Below are positions 1 to 11,306 of a stretch of DNA of 64,000 nt, one piece after another. Each line of letters opens with the position of its first letter. Positions within the stretch are counted from its first letter, which is position 1. Origin of the DNA: Carex sylvatica (lineage: Eukaryota; Streptophyta; Magnoliopsida; Poales; Cyperaceae); contig CAXKVR010000295.1 of assembly GCA_964058845.1 (NCBI GenBank), positions 1 through 64,000 of the forward strand, given 5' to 3'. Under the pieces are notes generated by a model that had not been told where the DNA came from, ran no database searches, and was given only the letters and a program-made list of their open reading frames with translations. The translations under genes were made by a program, and so were the position numbers.

Positions 1-389
1 GGTCTGCCAAATATTTTTTTTTTCCTTTCATATATAACGACATGAGAAAAAAGATAAATCAAGTAGTCAAACTCGAGCCGACTTGAATCAAACTTGAATT
101 TACTAATAATGAGCCAAATTAAACAAGCTAATAACGATTATTTTGTTTGAATTATTCTCAAACGAGCCTCTGAGATACGAACTTTTTTGTCAGCCATATG
201 CGGAAGAGTCACGATCTCTTACCTCTGTTTTCTTGGAGACACTTGATACAGCTATCCGTTGTAATTAAATAGTATTTACAACAGATCAAATGACATTTAA
301 TAATTTCTAAATATATTCTTTTGTTTTTTTATAATTTTTTAAACAACTTCAATTTTCTAATTCTACTTGTATATAATCTTAATCATTTT

Positions 390-946
390 CAGTGGCAGAG
401 CCACCTATATCTAGGAGTAGGCAGTCGCCTACCCCTGAATTTTGAAATACGGTATCAAATTCGTATATAGTTGGTTTAGATTTGAATTTTGTCTACCTCT
501 AGATTTGAGTTTTGCCTGAGTCGTTACAATTTTGGCAGTCTTTCATCAATCTATTTTGAAATATACCGACAAGAGAGAGGTGAATAAGAATGGTATGATA
601 GTGGAACCACAATAAATTTGTTATTTTTTTTAAAGAAATAGACTAAAATATTTTATAAAGTAATATACTGAAATTTAATGTAATGCATTAAATTATTTTT
701 ATTATGTTTAACTATGCAAAATGAGCTGAATTTTAATAGAAAAGTCTTGTGAACTATGCTTCAAAGTAAACTTTAAAATTTTTTTGAGTTTTCGATACTC
801 GATTTTTATTCATGGTTAATTACCGATTCCGCTTCCAGCAAAAATTATTTAATAATATTTTATAATTTAAATAAAATAATAATAATTATTAATATAATAG
901 TAATTTATTTTGCCTACCCCTGATGAAAATTCTAGCCACGCCACTG
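390..946. mobile_element. hAT-type MITE 1, copy A
   Basis: A 557-bp non-coding element. It opens with CAGTGGCAGAGCCAC and closes with CTAGCCACGCCACTG, an imperfect terminal inverted repeat of about 15 bp. The flanks ATCATTTT (382-389) and ATCATTCT (947-954) form an 8-bp target duplication with one mismatch. CAG...CTG termini with 8-bp duplications are the mark of hAT transposons of the Tip100 type. There is no transposase, so it is non-autonomous. A truncated relative lies at 6567-7060 in the same unit. Confidence 0.82.
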
Positions 947-1964
947 ATCATTCTAATATCTTGTTTCTCATTTTGCTTCATGACCGGATCTACTTTTTTG
1001 ACCGCATCACACTCCGATGACATGATCTACTCATTGTTGCGCTTCGATTGCAATAAAAACTCTACGCTTTAAGTTCTGACAATATCATATTCTTGGCTCT
1101 GATCGACTCCGGCCTACTTATATACACTCTTAATCACCCTAACACTTTAATTCTCATCGTGCTTCACGACCAGATCCGTTTCTTCGATCGCCGCCGTATT
1201 CTGACAATTGGATCTACGTATCATCGCTCTTCGATCGAGATAGAGACTTTATATTTTGAGGTTCGACGATACCGAGTTCTCAGTTCCAATCCTTCTCTCT
1301 CCTTCATTCTCCTCCGTTAGAGGAAGTAGAACCGAAAGAGAAGAAGAGTTATGTTGAAAATGAGATCTGTAAGGAGTAAAAAGGTGGAATTGTGCGAAAA
1401 AGGAGGCGGCGGCTGGCAAACCTAAGTTTTTTAATCGCTCAAAATAAAAAAAAATCGAATATTGATAAGTTAAGTTGAGCATTCTGATGTTAAAAAAAGT
1501 ATATTTCAGAAAATATCTCTTGATTTATTTTTTGTTGTCATTTGCGAAGATATTTCCTTTTATTAATAAATTTGAAGAAAGAAACAACATTTTCCGTGAT
1601 TTATTTTTGGATGGTGATAATTGTCCCGCAGGTTTGTTCTCGCAATTATTCCCGCACAAAATGTCAAAAACTCTAGCTGTCATTTTTTATTCATAAAGTA
1701 TTAATACTTACGTACAAAAGTATTTATCTCTAACAACGAAAGTATTTATTCCTAAGAACAAAAATATTTAGAAGACCATGCACGTTTTTTTCATGGGAAG
1801 TAGGGGAATCTCAAATCACATGGGGGGCACATGCACATTTTTAGAGGTGAGTTTTTTTTATCTCATTTCAATCTCGTCCATATTTCTCACGATCTATGAG
1901 AAATTTTGCGAATTTAAAACCATGAACGTCTTCTACGTAATTTTCTTTTTCCAATGAGATCCAT

Positions 1965-4605
1965 TGTTATGTTACGAAGTTTTCATAATTTATTTCAAAG
2001 GATTAGAAAGCTGGAATCGAAGATTTTGTTAATAAAATAACAGTTTAAACCTTAATTTAGGTTTCCCTAGATAAGTAAATCAAGTGTGAATTGAAACCGC
2101 GTCGAAATTTTGAGTTTCTGGAACCTTACAGGCTCAGTGCGTCCGCACTGGTGGTGAGTGCGGATGGATGATCCGCACTGACCCCAGTTCTTTTTCTGAA
2201 AATTGACCAAGTCCTGAGTGCGTGTGTCTCGACCCGCACTGAATTTAAATGCGGACGCATTAGGCTCGGACTTTTCTTGATTCAGTGCCGTTTTCTGAAA
2301 AATTTGACTAAGTACTGAGTGTGTCCGCACTCATGAATTTTCTGTGAATTTTTCTAAGTTCTAAAATTTACCCAAGTGATGAGTGCGAGTGAATGACCCG
2401 CACTGAAAGTTAGTGCGTCCGCACTAGGTTATTCTTCTGTATTTTCTGTTCGGTTTGAATTCTGACAAGGGCTGAGTGCGGGTGGCCGACCCGCATTGAA
2501 AACGAGTGCGTCCGCACTCAGAGGGATTTTTAATCAAAACTCAGATTTCTTTCTTTTCCTTTCTCTCTTTCTCCTCCGCCCTTTTCTTTCCCTTTTCTGT
2601 GAGCTCCGCCCAAAGAGAGAGAGAGAGCTCTTCCTCCCTCCAAAGTGCCCCAAAGCTCGTGAAATCGAAAGTAGAAGCGAGAAATTGGTCGTAGATCTCT
2701 CCTAGCCCTTCCGTTCGGTAAGTGTTTCTTTCCTTTTTCTCTCGAAATCTCGGATTTTTCTCGATTGCTCGGGTTTTCGCTTTAAACCCGAGATTTGTGT
2801 TGAATTAGTTGTATACTAGCCATTTGAACTTCCTTGTTGGTTTTGTATCAATTCTTCTCTCGATTTCATCTCAATTTCGAGAATCTCCAGTTTTAGGGTT
2901 TTTCGGTACCAAATTCAAAATTGAGAAATGCGGATGATTGATTAGGCTAGACCGACCAATTAGACTTCTAATCGGTAGGGTTACATTTGATCCTTAAATG
3001 CTAAGCTGTGTACCGGCTAAGTCATATTTTGACCAAATTAGGGTTTAACCAATCGGTAAAGGAATTGTTACCAAATTGAGATGATATATAGTTTAAAGGA
3101 TCTAATCGCATAAGTGCGTGATGGTTAAGAAGTGTTAAGTAAGGAAACTAATGAAAAGAGCAAACGAATTCGGTTAAGAAAAATAGGAAATGACTCGTGT
3201 CACCCAATCGAACCTTCTGACCATTTAAACCAATTCTAAACCAAATGAACACGTATTATATAGGAGTAAGCTCGGTAGAGCCAGACTTTGTAGAGCAATT
3301 TAAGACGTCTGACCCGTAGCTTCGCTGTACGCTCGAATTGTCATGTTGAATGTTAGATTTTGTTGCATAATTTTTGGAATTCATGTGATATAGTTGATTT
3401 GCATACGCGTCCGGTTGCCAAATTGAAGTGTTATGCTGTGATCTGATTTTGATTGAAAGTCACCCCAAACGGTTGATTGTGAAAATCATTGAGATTAAAT
3501 TGGTAAAGTTGAGCCGTATGGCTGACTTTGACCCTGTGAACGAAATTTGCAAAGTTGAGCTGTATCAGCTGACTTTGATCCCAGGATCCTTCTGGCGCAT
3601 TAGGTGAACAGCCCTCATATTTCCCAGTACCGGTTGGGACGAGGGGTGGGTGACTATATACATATTTATATGTTAATTTTGATTGTGATTGTGATGGTTT
3701 TTGTGGGTGACTTGTGTGTAACGTCTGTGGATCAGAAGTATTATCCTACGGAATAGTGCATTTGGAAGGTCAATTGAATATTGCGACATCTTGAGTTCCG
3801 AAGTGAATTTCTGTGATATGATTTCAAACCAGACCTTAGAAAACAGTTAAGCTAAAACACTGCAGATGGGTGTCAGATAAAGGGTCCAGATGGGTGGTAC
3901 GTCTGTAGGTGTCAGTAACCCTACAGACGAAGGTCAGATAAAAAGGGTCCAGCTCGGTGGAACATCTGTAGGTGCTACCAGCCTTATTAAAATGATTTAA
4001 GCCAATTATGTTCTCGTTCGAACTTCGATTTGAATATTCCATTGGTTGAATTTCATTTGATTATCTGTTGTCAAGCATATGCATTCATATATATATATAT
4101 ATATATATTGCGGTAGAACTGTGAAAGTGATTTCGTATGGTTTTATTTGTGAAAATAGAGTCTGATTACAAGTCCAATAACCTGTTTGTGGCAATTTCGT
4201 ACTGAGAATGAAATTCTCACCCGCACCCTTTGGATACTTTTACAGGTTTCGATGCGACTGGGACTGGGTCTGAGGAGGCACGCGAGTATTAGGCCCCCGG
4301 TATATGTCACCCTTACCATAGTCCTTAGTTTTGTTGTTTGACTAGAGATGTGTATAGTTATATGTACTGATTTTGTTGTATAGATCTCTATGTCATACCT
4401 GATGGTCGATATCCGTAGGAGATACCCTTGATTGTTATAACTGTACCAGTCCCGTATACTGGGATTATTATTATATGTATACATATGACCGGTTTTATCT
4501 ATTTTATGGTGTATTCTGAGTGAATGATGAAATGCCTTGTAAGTATACACGAAATTGTATACTTACGGCGGGGACTGTTGCGACCCGTGGCTGCGGAGTG
4601 TGACA
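1965..4605 (+). mobile_element. 5' LTR of a Ty3-type retrotransposon, copy A
   Basis: The element starts TGTTATG and ends TGTGACA, the TG...CA form of LTRs, and is 2641 bp long. The left edge is exact: the related segment at 7334-7440 reads straight through GAGATCCAT into other DNA, while here the LTR begins right after GAGATCCAT, so TCCAT (1960-1964) is the likely 5-bp target site. The right edge is inferred from TGACA just upstream of the primer-binding site. Inside are a GC-rich repeated module (2133-2521), a splice-donor-like CGGTAAGT near 2714, a TATATAGG box near 3258 and an (AT)11 tract at 4087-4108. No 3' LTR exists in the unit, so the ends cannot be cross-checked. Confidence 0.75.
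2133..2521. repeat. GC-rich palindromic modules in the LTR, copy A
   Basis: At least four diverged modules, each made of a GAGTGCGGGT-like half, a GACCCGCACTGA half and often GTGCGTCCGCACT. The halves are mutually inverted, so each module can fold, and the modules sit 80-110 bp apart upstream of the putative transcription start. Such repeated blocks in plant LTRs can act as enhancers; that role here is inference. Confidence 0.6.
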
Positions 4606-4616
4606 GTTCTCTTTGG

Positions 4617-4629
4617 TGGTATCAGAGCC
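4617..4629 (+). promoter_or_regulatory. Primer-binding site for initiator tRNA-Met, copy A
   Basis: TGGTATCAGAGCC is the standard plant LTR-retrotransposon primer-binding site, complementary to the 3' end of initiator tRNA-Met. It lies 11 nt after the inferred LTR end, a slightly long spacer, which may mean that the true LTR end is a few bases further on. Confidence 0.9.
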
Positions 4630-4768
4630 AGGTTTGTTTTAAGCCCTAACCAGACTGATAGGATACGTGAGTGGGATACGGCATAGATGGGCCGTCACGA
4701 CTAACGGCTTGTCTATTATAGTAATAAGTAAAAATAAACTGAATAAAATGTTTCTTGTATCCAGCAGT

Positions 4769-6566
4769 ATGGAAGGACGTTGAGGTAGGGGACGACCGCG
4801 AACGAGAGCTCGTGATCCTATTCAGGATCTACCTATCGAACCAGCTGCTAGTAGAGCTGAGACCGGACTTGCCGGGCCTGAGGCTCTAAGAGTAGATCTT
4901 GGGCCTGCAGGTGTGCAAAACTGGGAGCGAGAGCTAGATGATAGGTTGATCGCGGCATACGAGAGAGGTCGCTAGGCAGAGCGGCGTGACGCCGCACCGG
5001 AGGTTCAGAGAGGTGCTCCTGAGGAGTTCAGGAGGCTATATGACTCTTTCATGCGCCTTAATCCACCTTGATTTGACGGCACTGGTGATTATGTCGCAGC
5101 AGAAGAATGGCTAGCCAACATAAATACAAAGCTGGTTCTATGTCAAGCGCCCGAGGAAGACATGGTGGAGTTGGCCGAACAACAGCTGGAGAGTGGCGCG
5201 AGGTTCTGCTGGGATGGGGCCCGACGCAGTTATGTCGGGGAGGAGGTAAAGATCCCGTGGGAGTGGTTTGAGCAGCAATTCACTCGACGATTTCTAAGCA
5301 ACTTGCAACGAGAGGCGTTGCGGAGGAAATTCCTGGACTTAAGGCAGAACGGGCGGCCAGTGGCCGAGTACAACAACGAATTCCTCGCCCTGTCAAGGTA
5401 TGCAACAGATGTGCAGAATGACGTGGTGAGATACCACAGGCAGTACTTGGACGGGTTGGATGGTGGTATATCCATGATCGTAGATAACCCAGCAGCTACC
5501 GAGCTTCAGGCAATGATGGATCATGCAGCTCAGGTGGAGTTGCATGGCAAGAGAAGGAGGGTGCAGATGACAGAGAGGAATACCAAGCAGAAAGAGGATC
5601 ACAACAGGCAGCTGGTGAGGTCAGGCGGAGGCCCGTCGACTGCTAGACCCCCTCCCAGACAGATAGCGACACCTGGATTCAGACAGGGTCTGGGTCCCAC
5701 GTGGTGCCGTTCATGCAACCAGGCCCATTCTGAGCAAGATTGCAGACGCCGCAATCGTACGTGTTTTACATGTGGCAGCCTGGAGCATTGGACGAGAGAG
5801 TGCCCGAAGGCCACACCGGGGTTTCAGAGGGGCAGTGATGGTAGAGGACCCGCAGGATAGGGGCAGAGTGGACCACCATCTCGGGGTCGAGGTGCTTCGC
5901 AGCCTAGCGGGGGCAGGACTGGAGGGCGAGTGTCGGCACATGCACTCGGCGTATCGGAGGCCGGCCATGGCGCATCAGCGACTCAGGCCGAGGTTATGAT
6001 AGGTATACTTTCTATCTCGGATCACGATGCTTACTGCTTGATAGATACCGGATGTAGCCATTCCATTGTATCGAAAACCTTAGTAGCCAAATGTAACTGG
6101 CCAACCGAAATCGGTAACCAAATCCTTTGTGTCCAAACCCCTTTCGGTTCGACTGACCGAGAAATCACTACATGCCGAAACCGAAAAGTCAGAGTCGATG
6201 GGAGAGACCTCGAGATAGACCTGTTGGTTATGGAGATTTCGGGATACGAGGTGCTGTTGGGGATGGACTGGTTAACAAGACATGCCGCGATAATCGACTG
6301 TCCGCACCGCAGGATCTGTTTTGGGACTTCAAGAGGTAGTATGTCGTGCTTGCTGAACTGTAGAAGGGTTGGAGGGATGATGCCGTGTATTTCCGTTGTG
6401 GAAGTCAGGCATCTGATCGATTCAGGGTGCAATGCGTATATGGCGGCGATAGTGTATACCACTATGGAGGTTCCTGAGATAAACACGATTCCGGTGGTGT
6501 CCGAGTTCATAGATGTGTTCCCAGAAGAGATAGTTGGACTACCACCTGAACGAGAAGTGGAGTTTG
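4769..6566 (+). pseudogene. Ty3-type gag-protease pseudogene, copy A
   Basis: One reading frame runs from the ATG at 4769 to 6566 but is broken by four stops: TGA 4781-4783, TAG 4973-4975, TGA 5069-5071 and TAG 5858-5860. The frame encodes a Retrotrans_gag-like region (about 5162-5560). It then has two zinc knuckles, an atypical CX2CX3HX4C from 5705 and a standard CX2CX4HX4C at 5762-5803, as in plant chromoviruses. Next is an aspartic protease with the DTG triad at 6044-6052 and a following LLGMDWL motif. The frame ends at the first reverse-transcriptase residues (DVFPEE and LPPEREVEF). The remaining polymerase and integrase regions are missing. At 6567-6577 the frame runs into a truncated hAT MITE. 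All four stops are shared by the three copies, so they predate the triplication. Position 5378 gives Glu here and Lys in copies B and C. Confidence 0.9.
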
Positions 6567-7333
6567 GCACCAAATTCATATATAGTTGGTTTAGATTTGA
6601 ATTTTGTCTACCTCTAGATTTGAGTTTTGCCTGAGTCGTTACAATTTTGGCAGTCTTTCATCAATCTATTTTGAAATATACCGACAAGAGAGAGGTGAAT
6701 AAGAATGGTATGATAATGGAACCACAATAAATTTGTTATTTTTTTTAAAGAAATAGCCTAAAATATTTTATAAAGTAATATACTGAAATTTAATGTAATG
6801 CATTAAATTATTTTATTATGTTTAACTATGCAAAATGAGCTGAATTTTAATAGAAAAGTCTTGTGAACTATGCTTCAAAGTAAACTTTAAAAAAAATTTG
6901 AGTTTTCGATACTCGATTTTTATTCATGGTTAATTACCGATTCCGCTTCCAACAAAAATTATTTAATAATATTTAATAATTTAAATAAAATAATAATAAT
7001 AATTAATATAATAATAATTTATTTTGCCTACCCCTGATGAAAATCCTAACCACGCCACTGATCATTCTAATATCTTATGTCTCATTTTGCTTCATGACTG
7101 GATCTACTTGTTCTCGTAATTATTCCCGCACAAAATGCCAAAAACTCTAGCTGTCATTTTTTATTCATAAAGTATTAATACTTACGTACAAAAGTATTTA
7201 TCTGTAACAACGAAAGTATTTATTCCTAAGAACAAAAATATTTAGAAGACCATGCACGTTTTTTTCATGGGAGGTAGGAGAATCTCAAATCACATGGGGG
7301 GCACATGCACATTTTTAGAGGTGAGTTTTTTTT
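6567..7333. mobile_element. Truncated hAT MITE 1 plus flank, second copy in unit A
   Basis: Matches 456-988 and then 1635 to about 1860 of the same unit, at lower identity than the macro-repeats. The MITE part (6567-7060) lacks its first 62 or so bases; its right end and the target-site copy ATCATTCT (7061-7068) are intact. About 645 bp of the flank found at 989-1634 is absent. The left edge is a fusion to the gag-protease frame at a shared CAAATTC. Confidence 0.8.
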
Positions 7334-7533
7334 ATCTCATTTCAATCTTGTCCATATTTCTCACGATCTATGAGAAATTTTGCGAATTTAAAACCACGAA
7401 CGTCTTCTACGTAATTTTCTCTTTCAAATGAGATCCATGATGACATACTTTCGGACAAGTTGTTACGGAAGTATTTATCTCTCATCGTAAGTATTTATAC
7501 CTATACTTGAAAGTATTTTTTACATATAATACT

Positions 7534-7958
7534 CGAGGTTGGTTACTATGCTTATATAAGCATATCTCCACATATGCTTATAACTCATTTTTGTGTTTCC
7601 AATATCCAAATGGTCGATCTAAACCGTTAGATGTGATCTCTATATTGAAATGTGCTTGGAGACCAAATTTTACATTTTTTTGAATTTTTTACTATTTATT
7701 AAGCCACTTTGAAAATCACTGATCCAACGGTGGCTTCTGATTTTACTGTTTTGTTAAGCCACCGTTGGATCAGCGATTTTCAAAGTGGCTTAATAAATAG
7801 TAAAAAAATTTAGAAAAATATAAAATTTGATCTCCAAACATATTTCAATATAGAGATCACATCTAACGGTTCAGATCGACCATTTGGACATTGGAAACAC
7901 AAAAATGAGTTATAAGCATATGTGGGGATGTGCTTATATAAGCATAGTAGCCAACCTC
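7534..7958. mobile_element. Mutator-type MITE with long inverted repeats, copy A
   Basis: A 425-bp element that is almost fully palindromic. It begins (C)GAGGTTGGTTACTATGC and ends GCATAGTAGCCAACCTC. The halves mirror each other up to CCAACGGTGGC / GCCACCGTTGG around a loop of about 25 bases. The flanks TATAATACT (7525-7533 and 7959-7967) are identical 9-bp target duplications, which fits Mutator-like transposition. A relative with a different target site lies at 55282-55705. Confidence 0.85.
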
Positions 7959-7967
7959 TATAATACT

Positions 7968-8309
7968 TATAATACTTATAATACTTGATAGTAATACTTT
8001 CATATATCAGTATAAATACTTATAATACATGATATTAATACTTTCATATGTTAGTATAAATACTTATAATACTTGATATTAATATTTTCATATGTCAGTA
8101 TAAATATTTATAATACTTAAAAGTATTTTTTACATATAATACTTATAATACTTGATATTAATACTTTCATATGTCAGTATAAATACTTATAATACATGAT
8201 ATTAATACTTTCATATGTCAGTATAAATACTTATAATACATGATATTAATACTTTCATATGTCAGTATAAATACTTATAATACTTGATATTAATACTTTC
8301 ATATGTCAG
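7968..8309. repeat. 44-bp minisatellite, copy A
   Basis: About seven units of a 44-bp AT-rich repeat (TATAAATACTTATAATACAT core, ending CATATGTCAG), with one unit interrupted by a TTTTTTACATATAATACT insert. The motif starts recur exactly at 44-bp steps between 8173 and 8305. It lies in the loop of the foldback element. Confidence 0.85.
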
Positions 8310-9578
8310 TAACTGTCATATGTAAAAATTATTTGCAAGTATAGTTATAAATACTTGCACAATGAGAGATAAATACATATGTAACAACGTGTCCGAAAGT
8401 ATGTCATTATGGATCTCATTTGAAAGAGAAAATTACGTAGAAGACGTTCGTGATTTTAGATTCGCAAAATTCATCATAGATCATTAGAAATATGAATGAG
8501 ATTGAAATGAGATTAAACTAATTTGGAAAGAGACAGAGTGGGGGGATGGTGCGGGGATGGAATGGGGGGAGTAATATAATTGTTCTTTATTTTTTATTGC
8601 TATTTGTAAGTTGTAACGATTTTTCCTTTTTCATAGAAGGAAAATTAGTTAATAAATATGCGTGGCTTGGATGATATGGAAGCAAAGGAATGCTATCGAT
8701 CGTTTTTGAAGGAAACAGACTTCCACCAAGGATGCTGGCAGCAAGGGCGGCACAAGAAAGGGTATAGTGGACAAGATATTGTTGAGGGCTGGATTTATTG
8801 TTTTTGATTTATTTAAGTTTTGCATTTTCCTGTTACATTATATTTCTTTATTTGGTTCTGTTGTTTGTAAATTGGAGCAATTATAGTGATCAGGATAGGT
8901 TTACAGTTGTAATATTTTTTTTCGGTATTAATGCAAACACTTGTCAGCTGCTGACAAGATTTTAAAAAATATATATAATTTACCCTTCTTTGAAATGAAC
9001 ATGTCCATGATATTCTTGCCCTCTAAAAAACATAAAAGATATAATAAAGTAGAGAAACAAATAGCCCAATACAACTTATCTTTTGAGTTTTAATAGTCCA
9101 CTACTGATTAACTGAGTAGTGGGAATATGAAGTTGGCATCATAACAGTCGATTTCTGATTCGTGCTGGCAGCTTCCCTAAGGTGCCAACCCTGATCTACC
9201 AAGATTCATCAATTTGATTGAAAGCTCTCTTAGTACAAATTGGAGGGACCCATAGAAGGATCAGCTACACTTATTTGCAAATTATGATATATAGTTCGGT
9301 ATCTGAGAGGATTCAGACTCTTCATTGGAACTAGTGGCCTCTGGAATCAAGATATGTTTTCATCAACTTTAAAATGAAAGAAAGAGTCAGAGAGGAATTG
9401 TAGAAGTGTCATACTCAACGAGTATGAATCGGATGGATGCATTTAGCGTATTCGTACTTATTTTTATTTGTATTTTGTTCTTATACGTTTAATACTATTA
9501 ACTTTATTCTTACCATGCTCTTGCTTAGTAAGATTAACGTACGGTAACGAACGATTGATGAATTATTATCGAATCAGG

Positions 9579-10141
9579 TTGTGGGGCCGTGTATTTGGAT
9601 GCTCAAAGGCTCGGTGTTTTTTTGCGTCAATGCTCAAGTTTATATAAAAACATATTTCATTGGAGTGTTGGCTGGGAAATAGGGAATGAAAGGTCGATAT
9701 CGTTTTGGTATGATAATGGGCAGAGTAAGCTGATCTGGGTTGCCTAGACCTTTAAATCAGTGTGCATCTTTTAGAAGTTTGGAGCAACTTATTGATTCCT
9801 ATTGGGACAGTTCTGAACAGGTCTTGTTTTACTGATGACAATGATGTTTTGCGATGGAGATGGACAGGTAATGGGAATACACGCCCGGCAGGGTCGGTGT
9901 ATAAAGTCATGGTGTTGGGGTGGCGGATCAGATAGGGTTAACGGAATCAAAGAGGAAAGCGATCTATGGCTGTAGTGCTTGCACGGGTGAAATGCTGCAC
10001 AAGACCTGTGTGGGGGTAAAAGATAGGGGAAACGGGCTGCTGCTTAGGGGTAAACGTGGGCGTGTATGTCCATTGCATGCATGGGCATTTATTGTCATTA
10101 ATGGTAGCCATTACCATGTAATCTAAAAAAAAAAAAAAAAA
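9579..10141 (+). pseudogene. 3' fragment of a LINE (zf-RVT region) with poly(A), copy A
   Basis: Broken frames here encode GWEIGNERSISFWYDNG and, in another frame, DVLRWRWTGNGNTRPAGSVY. These resemble the zinc-binding region at the C terminus of plant L1-type reverse transcriptases (zf-RVT). Stops interrupt both frames (for example TAG after LIWVA). The fragment ends in 17 A residues (10125-10141), as expected of a LINE tail. The left limit is approximate. A 68-codon open frame at 9920-10126 lies inside it and is not a separate gene. Confidence 0.6.
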
Positions 10142-10333
10142 TCGAATAAATTGGTAAATTATATAATTTAACTTAAAAATATATTAAACACATCATGTAC
10201 GTAATATTAATAAATAAAACGATAAAAAATGTTGTATAAATCAATTTTTGTCATCAATTACTAATCAAATAATATAAAATGTTGAATAAATTATTTTTCA
10301 TAAACTATTAAATAAAAAATTATATAAATCAAC

Positions 10334-10386
<53 letters not shown>
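10334..10386. repeat. (AAT)n microsatellite, copy A
   Basis: A 53-bp pure AAT/ATA run. The same locus is 50 bp in copy B and 56 bp in copy C, so the three copies have drifted by single repeat units. Confidence 0.95.
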
Positions 10387-10388
<2 letters not shown>

Positions 10389-10848
10389 AAATAATAATAA
10401 TATAAATATAAAATATTATACATAATTTTATATTTATCAATTATCATATAAGGTGGCAGTTATCTTATTTTCAATAACAGTATCAGTAAAAATTGCCAGA
10501 TAAGAAAAAAAAGACAACAATTACAAATAGTACTGTGTTTTGTTACCAGACCAACATCAAACTATTTTTATGAGCAAATTCTCATCATATGTTTTGTAAG
10601 ATTCATGAACAATGCACGGTAGATCCAAGAGAGATGCATGAAATTTTCTTTGCTTATCTTAAGTGTACCATTTCTTCCGTTCTCAACATCCAACATAATA
10701 AGCATAATTAAGAAGGTCCATGTACACTGAGGTAGATCTAAAGTCAATCAAAAAATGACTAAGCTACCCTATAATTTTAAAATATTAATTACATATACTA
10801 AGATTTAATTAAATTTTATTTTTTTGAAATATTTTATATACTCCAGCC

Positions 10849-11277
10849 CAGTGGCGGAGCCTACCTCTGGGTTTTTTTTTTTTTAAATTAGGTTCTTCGA
10901 TGGGTCTTACCAACTCCTGAATTTAATTCTGCCTATCTCTGGATTCAATTCGGAGTAGTGATTGTCAGTTCAGACTTCAGAGATGATTTGTGAGTCGTTT
11001 AATCTAATTAGAAAAGAAATGTATTTTTAAACTTTGTTCAATTCGGAGTAGCGATTCCCCTCTGCTTAATTAATACCAATTATTTTAGTAATTTTGGTAT
11101 CAATTAGTAATTTATTAAAAATTACAACTGATTCGATAGGTAGAGATGCAATTTGGTAGACGGGCGGAGGCGGGAAGAGAATTATGGAGGCGATTCGAAT
11201 CCGAATCCATTAAGAAAATAAATAAATCCGAATCCGATTTTTGTCCACCCGTGACTCAAATTCTGGCTACGCCACTG
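10849..11277. mobile_element. hAT-type MITE 2, copy A
   Basis: A 429-bp element running from CAGTGGCGGAGCC to GGCTACGCCACTG, with an identical 8-bp target duplication CTCCAGCC on both sides (10841-10848 and 11278-11285). Same terminal type as MITE 1 but a different interior, with a T13 run near the left end. No coding potential. Confidence 0.9.
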
Positions 11278-11306
11278 CTCCAGCCCATCTCATAAATAAT
11301 CACATG

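Larger units (their letters stand above)
7334..8514. mobile_element. Foldback element with about 190-bp arms, copy A
   Basis: The left arm (7334-7524) and right arm (8320-8514) are long inverted repeats of each other; for example, both hold ACGTCTTCTACGTAATTTTC in opposite orientations and GATCCATNATGACATACTTTCGG. Between them lie a Mutator-type MITE (7534-7958) and a 44-bp minisatellite (7968-8309). The left-arm sequence is also present at 1840-1964, where it was split by the LTR. There is no coding capacity. Confidence 0.75.

Noticed and set aside
1093..1696. Open frames of 73-77 codons upstream of the LTR, repeated in all units
   Set aside because: They overlap on both strands, lack any domain and lie in transposon flank. 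Repetition reflects the macro-repeat, not conservation.
4143..4550. 135-codon minus-strand frame in the LTR
   Set aside because: It is antisense within the LTR, of biased composition and without a recognisable motif.
6031..6579. 182-codon minus-strand frame
   Set aside because: Exact shadow of the protease frame on the other strand.
7968..8309. Regular 44-bp repeats that could suggest a CRISPR array
   Set aside because: The units are directly adjacent with no unique spacers, are AT-rich, and lie in a plant transposon. It is a minisatellite.
9920..10126. 68-codon frame before the poly(A)
   Set aside because: It lies in the 3' part of a broken LINE and shows no family signal of its own.
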